From positions 1 through 39,361 of the forward strand of contig JAKPQD010000327.1 of NCBI GenBank assembly GCA_029572965.1: a stretch of DNA of 39,361 bases, written 5' to 3'. Position numbers and translations under genes: made by a program. The notes under the pieces were generated by a model that was given only the letters and a program-made list of their open reading frames with translations, was not told the origin of the DNA and did not search any database. Source of the DNA: Bacteroidota bacterium. Lineage in GTDB: Bacteria; Bacteroidota; Bacteroidia; Bacteroidales; DTGW01. How positions within the stretch are numbered: the first letter of the stretch is position 1; each line of letters opens with the position of its first letter. This document shows, piece after piece, positions 34,778 through 39,361 of the stretch.

Positions 34778-36176
34778 TTACAAATCCCCTCTTGATCGCA
34801 TGATTTTAAACAACTCCAGTTCAATATTTTCTGTAGGCCCTTTTGCTGGAGATAAAATAAGCTTACCATCAGGCCCAATAAGGTAATAAACAGGAAAGCC
34901 CCTTATATCATATTGTTTAATAACCTCCGGCTGGTTGCCATAATGAAGAAACAACCAACGGTAATCACTTTTTTTTACAAAATTTGCCAAATCTTCAACA
35001 CTACCGTCTGCTATAACGCTAATTATAGTAATTTTTCCGGCAAATCTTTCAGACAACTTTTTTAACAAATCATATTCTTTAAAACAAGCATAACTATTGC
35101 ACGAGCAAAAATTCAAATATACATATTTCCCTTTAAAATCAGCAAGTTCATGCCTCTTCCCAGCAATATCATACAGTGCAAAAGACGGAGGTGCATAATC
35201 AGGCATCAAACGTGTTATTTTACTCCTAATCTGAAGCGCATACTGTTTGTGCAAAGGCAATTTTGTACGTGTAATTAATGTGTCTAAAACAGCAAGGATA
35301 CCTGACCTCGAAAAGTTTGTAGAATAAAACTCGTCATGCAGGTTTTTCAAAATTACAAGTTCTCTTAAAGTGTCCGATTTCAAATCATTTATCCCAGCCA
35401 AAGTTAGTTGCAAGCTATCAAAACTTTTATAAGTATTTATATCTTCAAAAATCTTTTTTGTTACTTTCCCTCTGCCCATATACACAAAAAATTTGGCATA
35501 CAAAAAGTTAAATAATTGCCAATAGGCAGTATTATTATATAAAACTGGTTTATTTTCAAAGTATGTACCTGCTACAACCCTCGACTTTTGAACCATACCT
35601 ATGGCCATTAAATATCCTATCCTATAATTGCAATATTCTTTTACATACTCATCTTTAATAGTATCAACCATAGCAGAAAGAACATTTAATGCCGAATCCA
35701 GAAGCGGGTTTTTTCGTACAGGCCTGACATTGGCAGAAAGCGACCGAAAAAAAGGTGCATATTTAAAATCAAACTCCGCTATCTGCCGATTAACCCCTTC
35801 GTGGTTTGGATAAATCCCAAAAGGAAGCTCAACAGGCTCAAAAAAAGGATTGAGCTTATCCTGCATAGTTTTCTCAATCTTTTTGGGCAGGATAATCCGA
35901 TAATGTTTGCCAGGTACCAAATAAATATAACATTTATATATACCTAAATATGAATATATTTCTTTAGGCTCACAATCGTTAATCTCTACTCTGAAATAGC
36001 CGGTATCATCAACAGCTGCATAAGCTATCAAACTGTCCTTCCCGGTAAAAGGGTCTGCAGAAGTGAAAAAATCAACTCGAGTATGGGCATACTCGATATT
36101 TACCCCTTCAATAATACTTTTAGAAAAGGTGTTTAAACAAAAAAAAAAGAAAAAGTAAGGCCAAACTACGCATCAT
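34778..36176 (-). CDS. Thioredoxin-fold (TlpA-like) exported protein, frameshifted in a T10 tract
   Basis: The body (417 residues) is open from a TTG at 36031, but the similarity-type N-terminus (VDFFTSADPFTGKDS) extends further upstream in the same frame, which has no usable start. The natural start is ATG at 36176, which overlaps the previous gene's TGA as ATGA and begins the signal-like MMRSLALLFLF. These two pieces differ by one base. They join if the run of ten T (plus-strand A's 36139-36148) were nine, giving about 465 residues. The C-terminal domain (about 285-410 of the open part) is thioredoxin-like: GKYVYLNFCSCNSYACFKEY, then GFPVYYLIGPDGKLIL with the cis-Pro segment. The canonical WCxxC is replaced by an SYAC arrangement with extra cysteines before it, so normal disulfide exchange is doubtful. 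Frameshift, slippage site or sequencing error are all possible. Confidence 0.8.
36139..36148 (-). other. Run of ten T at the start of the thioredoxin-fold gene
   Basis: This homopolymer separates the coupled ATG and signal peptide from the rest of the gene. As written, translation from 36176 stops after 18 codons (TAA). Removing one T restores one long frame. Such tracts are common sites of replication slippage, RNA-polymerase slippage and sequencing error. Confidence 0.85.
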
Positions 36177-37579
36177 TGGGCAAAGAAAAAGTCATTTAAC
36201 TCATAAATATCAGAAGTGTTAAGCTCTGAATCAAAATCAAAGAAAGAATCAATAGCTTTAAGCACTTCGTCAAAGGAAATATATCCATCTCCATCAACAT
36301 CCAACGATTTGAACTTTTCAGGAATATCCATTGCCCCTACCCTTCTGCCAGACCCGGCAGACATATTGTTTGTAATTGCAAGCAATGCTTCTACCTGATC
36401 GCGAGGTAAAGCTTCCAAACCAAGATTGTCCCACATTAAGTTGTCTGGTATTTCAACACCATCTTTATCTACAATTGCCCCAACAGGGCTATCATTCTGC
36501 TTGTCCATAAAATCAGGCACTCCATCCTTATCAGTATCTTCAGGGCAACCTGCAGTATCTACTGCTAAACCTTTCGGGGTATGAAGGCATTTATCATTGA
36601 TATCAAATACATTGTCACCATCTTCATCTCCAATCAAATCGTAGTCATATCCTTCCAAATCAAGAAAAAGAAGTTTATTCCTCAACATTTTTGGATCAGA
36701 AAACAAGTCAAAGTGCAATGAAACATAAGAATAACCAAAATTGTCAAATGCACTTCCGTTGTCTTTAATATTCAAATTGTACAATGTACTTTGTATTGGG
36801 TTTGAAGATGATACATTATCCATATTATCAGTAAAATTAAGGTGAAAAGCATACCCTAACCTTATACTGGTACGATTAGTCACATCAAACTGGACCCCAA
36901 TTTCTAATGGTACTGCAATGCTATACTGATTGTACTTTTCGCCTTTATTTATCTCAGTATTACTGCGCATATCTGTTTCATATTCATCATCAGGCTTCAC
37001 TATTGTCGAAATTTGTTCAGCAGATTGAATCTTATCCCTGATTGTCCCATCGCTCCAATAATAAAACATATTATTCCCGTTCATCAAATTAGCTTTTGAG
37101 CTAAACATGACCAATTCGGCTCCAAGCGAAACAAACGGCCTGAATAAACTTTTTTGAGAAATAAAATGATCAAAATCATAATGGGCATTCAACCCAAATG
37201 TAAGCAAATCTGAAGTAAAACGAAAATTTTTAGAAGGATCCGTATAGTCCCTTTGGATAACGGTCATAGATGTTTTACTATTTCCCGGGACAGTAAATAA
37301 GGTATAAAAATTGAACTTGTAATGCCTTTGAGCATCAATATATGCATGCATATTGACTTTGAACGCCAGGCTGCCTGCAAAAATAGAAGAACCATTATTT
37401 CTGATATCCCCCATATAATTGATATACCCCGTTCCAAAACCAATAACCGGCTTATATACAGGGTTAATATTTTCTACATCCTGGATAAGCATCTTTTCCC
37501 AATCCAACTCCTGGGCAGATAAAAATGCAGGAACAACAAATAATATAACAGCAAATAATATTTTAGATATATTGTTCAT
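36173..37579 (-). CDS. Outer-membrane barrel protein with TSP3 repeats and an EF-hand
   Basis: 468 residues with a signal peptide (MNNISKILFAVILFVVPAFL). Residues about 40-300 alternate in beta-strand pattern with aromatic ends (VIGFGTGYINYMGDIRNNGS; TSIRLGYAFHLNF; SYVSLHFDLF), like small Bacteroidota outer-membrane barrels. At about 316-365 come acidic thrombospondin-type-3 calcium repeats (DEDGDNVFDINDKC, DTDKDGVPDFMDKQND). A complete EF-hand loop follows at about 426-437 (DVDGDGYISFDE, with acids at loop positions 1, 3, 5 and 12). OmpA-family proteins often carry TSP3 linkers before a peptidoglycan-binding domain, but here an EF-hand helix pair replaces that domain. Only 2 bp separate it from the preceding gene, and its stop overlaps the next gene's start. 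The role is unknown; calcium-dependent assembly at the outer membrane is inference. Confidence 0.8.
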   Translation of the reverse strand: MNNISKILFAVILFVVPAFLSAQELDWEKMLIQDVENINPVYKPVIGFGTGYINYMGDIRNNGSSIFAGSLAFKVNMHAYIDAQRHYKFNFYTLFTVPGNSKTSMTVIQRDYTDPSKNFRFTSDLLTFGLNAHYDFDHFISQKSLFRPFVSLGAELVMFSSKANLMNGNNMFYYWSDGTIRDKIQSAEQISTIVKPDDEYETDMRSNTEINKGEKYNQYSIAVPLEIGVQFDVTNRTSIRLGYAFHLNFTDNMDNVSSSNPIQSTLYNLNIKDNGSAFDNFGYSYVSLHFDLFSDPKMLRNKLLFLDLEGYDYDLIGDEDGDNVFDINDKCLHTPKGLAVDTAGCPEDTDKDGVPDFMDKQNDSPVGAIVDKDGVEIPDNLMWDNLGLEALPRDQVEALLAITNNMSAGSGRRVGAMDIPEKFKSLDVDGDGYISFDEVLKAIDSFFDFDSELNTSDIYELNDFFFAQ

Positions 37580-37581
37580 AT

Positions 37582-38967
37582 TTACCTATACCAACTCTGG
37601 TTTGTTATCATTAACGCTTCCTGCACTGTAATGCGTTTGCCACTATTGTATGCCGAAACAAAGGCATCTGTCAAAGGAGTTGTATTCCAAATATGAACCC
37701 TGTAGTCTCGAGCTTGTTTATATTCAGCAAAAGAGCCAATAGAGTATTTACGCCATCCTTCATGTTCTTCGGCACGTACCTCATCAGCAATTTTATATCT
37801 CTTAAAATACGCTTTAATATTAATAGGCTTATGCCCGGCTGCTACCTGAACCCTGTAATAAATACCTTCTTGTGCTTCTAATTGATCCGAAGCATTAATT
37901 GACGAACCGGTTTTTTTCTGTACAGGCTTTTTTTCCAAAGGTTCTATAACTTTTTTAACAGGTTCTTGACGAGCTACCATAGCACAATCTTTAGGCTCAA
38001 CTTTAGGCTGAACGGCAATTAATTCTGAAATAGGTACCTGAACATTGCCTACCTTTGATTCTTCTATAAGTTTCTTTATCTCTTCTTCTGTTAATGAGGC
38101 AAGCATCACATCTTTTTCAATAATATCTTTTACAATCGTGCGATCGTCTGACATATACGAGAATTGCCCCTTCAAAACAGGAGCTTCTATACCAGCCTTG
38201 TTAGGCACCAATCGGTACGAAACTATAAAATAATTGTTAGATGGAAGATTCATCCACATAATCTTGGCCCTCCCATCTTTATAAATAAACATACCTTCTT
38301 TACTATCAATACGCAAAGCAGTATAGCCCTGTGGTACAATCTCTTCAATTTTGGCAAACTTCTGCGCATTTTCTTTATAAACCAAAAGGTTTACAATATA
38401 ACTATTATCGGCATCATTAGCCGGAACAGGTTTTTCCCTGAAACAAGCCACATTTTGTTCTTTACCTGTAGGCAATTCAGGTATTACCTTTTCTTTGAAA
38501 TCCATAATATCTACTATCAACGAAGGGTCTATATTGGGGTTGGGGTTAATAGTAATTGGCAGCAACTCCGACTCTACCGACATCCGCTCATTATTGTCAA
38601 TATACGAAAACTTACCCCCAAGGTCAAAACTTCCTTTCAACCGCGGATCTACTTTGATGGTATAGGTTATTTCTACAGAATCTGTTTCTGGCATCTTAAG
38701 CCAAATCAACCTAACCTTATTGTCTTTAAACGTAAAGTCGGCATTAGCCGAATATGCCGCAGTTGCTTTCAATCCCATAGGCAGCTCTTGCAAAAAACGC
38801 GAAAAACTTTGCACCTTGCCCTTCTGAACAACAACCTTTACCTGAAATTCATCACCAGCTGTAACAGATTGGGGGGCAGTAACCCGTACATTAACGTCTC
38901 CATCGAACATAAGGCCTGCAAACAGACTAATAAGGACATTTACAGGTATTATCAACCATTTTAACAT
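37582..38967 (-). CDS. Exported protein with two beta-sandwich repeats and a SPOR-like domain
   Basis: 461 residues with an N-terminal hydrophobic signal. Two related halves are visible: residues about 28-135 and about 190-290 share the pattern F.....LP.G..A......F.FKD....I.WM.LP....F.V.Y.......G.....G.FSYI.D..R (compare DFTFKDNKVRLIWLKMPETD with MFIYKDGRAKIMWMNLPSNN). They resemble BatD/DUF11-like extracellular Ig domains. A lysine/proline-rich linker (about 320-360) leads to a C-terminal SPOR-like module (IYYRVQVAAGHKPINIKAYF ... KYSIGSFAEYKQARDYR ... DAFVSAYNSGKRI), which in related proteins binds peptidoglycan. It is the first gene of the operon, 75 bp after a good promoter. Function is unknown; a cell-envelope structural role is inferred. 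Confidence 0.8.
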   Translation of the reverse strand: MLKWLIIPVNVLISLFAGLMFDGDVNVRVTAPQSVTAGDEFQVKVVVQKGKVQSFSRFLQELPMGLKATAAYSANADFTFKDNKVRLIWLKMPETDSVEITYTIKVDPRLKGSFDLGGKFSYIDNNERMSVESELLPITINPNPNIDPSLIVDIMDFKEKVIPELPTGKEQNVACFREKPVPANDADNSYIVNLLVYKENAQKFAKIEEIVPQGYTALRIDSKEGMFIYKDGRAKIMWMNLPSNNYFIVSYRLVPNKAGIEAPVLKGQFSYMSDDRTIVKDIIEKDVMLASLTEEEIKKLIEESKVGNVQVPISELIAVQPKVEPKDCAMVARQEPVKKVIEPLEKKPVQKKTGSSINASDQLEAQEGIYYRVQVAAGHKPINIKAYFKRYKIADEVRAEEHEGWRKYSIGSFAEYKQARDYRVHIWNTTPLTDAFVSAYNSGKRITVQEALMITNQSWYR

Positions 38968-39041
38968 AGTTCGACTCTTTAGTAACGATATTTCCTATAT
39001 ATATATAACATTAGCTACTCCTTTTCACCAAATTGACAAAA

Positions 39042-39071
39042 CAAATTTAATTATTTACACATGAAAACAAG
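39042..39071 (-). promoter_or_regulatory. Promoter of the envelope-ruvC operon
   Basis: TAAATTTG (39042-39049, minus strand) fits the -7 consensus TAnnTTTG. CTTG at 39068-39071, 18 bp upstream, is one base from the -33 TTTG. The expected start site is near 39035, giving a ~70-nt leader before the gene at 38967. The rest of 38968-39165 is AT-rich and shows nothing else. Confidence 0.5.
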
Positions 39072-39165
39072 CAGTTTGTTAATATTTTCTGCAAATTGTT
39101 GAAAACTTAACTCAAACAAAAACACGTTATCGTATTGTGAATCAATATTTTATTCTTTTTAAAAA

Positions 39166-39361
39166 TTAAAAGTTTGGACTCAATAAATATTTAGCATAGA
39201 AACTGTTGATAATTTCAACGGCTTCATCGGCTGTATCCACAATGGTAAAAAGTTCCATGTCAGCAGGACTAACATTGCTTTCATCTTCAAGTAATACCTC
39301 GCGTATCCATGCTACAAGTCCTTCCCAATAATCTTTCCCAACAAGAACAATTGGAAATTTC
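39166..39361 (-). CDS. LOG family (TIGR00730) nucleotide phosphoribohydrolase, C-terminal part
   Basis: A frame entering from the right edge encodes KFPIVLVGKDYWEGLVAWIR, then EVLLEDESNVSPADMELFTI and VDTADEAVEIINSFYAKYLL, ending at the TAA at 39166-39168. This is the typical C-terminus of the TIGR00730 Rossmann-fold group (FP.VL.G..YW.GL..W........I...D..LF...D..EEAV.II..FY). Members hydrolyse nucleoside 5'-monophosphates to free base and ribose 5-phosphate (cytokinin-activating LOG type). The catalytic PGGxGTxxE motif would lie outside the window, so activity cannot be checked. It is cytoplasmic, and no terminator is seen between it and the next promoter. Confidence 0.85.
   Translation of the reverse strand, partial: KFPIVLVGKDYWEGLVAWIREVLLEDESNVSPADMELFTIVDTADEAVEIINSFYAKYLLSPNF

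Noticed and set aside
34778-36031. Complete 417-aa gene starting with TTG at 36031
   Set aside because: The frame continues upstream with sequence typical of the family's N-terminus, and the coupled ATGA start at 36176 explains the gene better once one T is removed.
38164-38964. Long plus-strand frame (266 codons) opposite the SPOR-domain gene
   Set aside because: It lies entirely antisense to a well-supported gene, has no recognisable domain, and its composition is that of a mirror frame.
1-39361. CRISPR array, tRNA or rRNA genes
   Set aside because: No regularly spaced repeats with unique spacers and no cloverleaf or rRNA-like sequence were seen on either strand; the only tandem array is the 7-bp repeat at 11455-11516.

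Overview
The window looks like a chromosomal segment of a fermentative, plant-polysaccharide-degrading member of the phylum Bacteroidota (order Bacteroidales or a near relative). The signs are SusC/SusD pairs, a hybrid two-component regulator, Bacteroidota-type promoters (-7 TAnnTTTG), probable type IX secretion tails, and AT-rich intergenic DNA. Every gene I accept lies on the minus strand, so the biological order runs from high to low coordinates.

Right part (about 39361 to 32980): the end of a LOG-family gene, then one promoter and a compact operon. It holds a protein with duplicated beta-rich repeats and a SPOR-like end, an outer-membrane barrel with thrombospondin-type-3 and EF-hand calcium sites, a thioredoxin-fold protein interrupted by a frameshift in a run of ten T, a Gfo/Idh/MocA oxidoreductase, and ruvC. 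An intrinsic terminator closes it.

Middle and left (about 32980 to 590): a large polysaccharide utilization locus (PUL). It opens with two tandem SusC/SusD pairs and a DUF1735/DUF4361-type surface glycan-binding lipoprotein. This order is typical of xylan utilization systems (XusA-E) and ends at its own terminator. A GH43-CBM6 enzyme with its own promoter follows, then two small unknown membrane-anchored proteins, a GH43-CBM6 of the arabinoxylan arabinofuranohydrolase type, a GH2 beta-galactosidase, a 70-residue PLDc_N-type membrane protein, a CE6-like acetyl esterase, a GH5 enzyme, a GH31 alpha-xylosidase-like enzyme, another GH43, and a hybrid two-component system (HTCS) with a terminator. 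No GH10 xylanase is present. The GH31 + GH2 + GH5 content resembles xyloglucan loci, while the tandem SusCD, DUF4361, GH43 and acetyl esterase content resembles acetylated arabinoxylan loci.

Far left (1-590): scrap DNA, namely the end of an RHS-core protein, a block of strong palindromes, and the first third of an IS3-type OrfA.

Likely cooperation (inference): secreted or surface GH5, CE6 and GH43 enzymes make oligosaccharides; the two SusCD pumps and the lipoprotein bind and import them; periplasmic GH43, GH31 and GH2 enzymes strip arabinose, xylose and galactose; and the HTCS senses an oligosaccharide in the periplasm and switches on the operons. Less ordinary items are a ~110-bp leader repeat before two PUL genes that puts the start codon in a stem, a tandem heptanucleotide in the GH5 leader, a cassette shared by GH5 and CE6, and the T10 frameshift locus.
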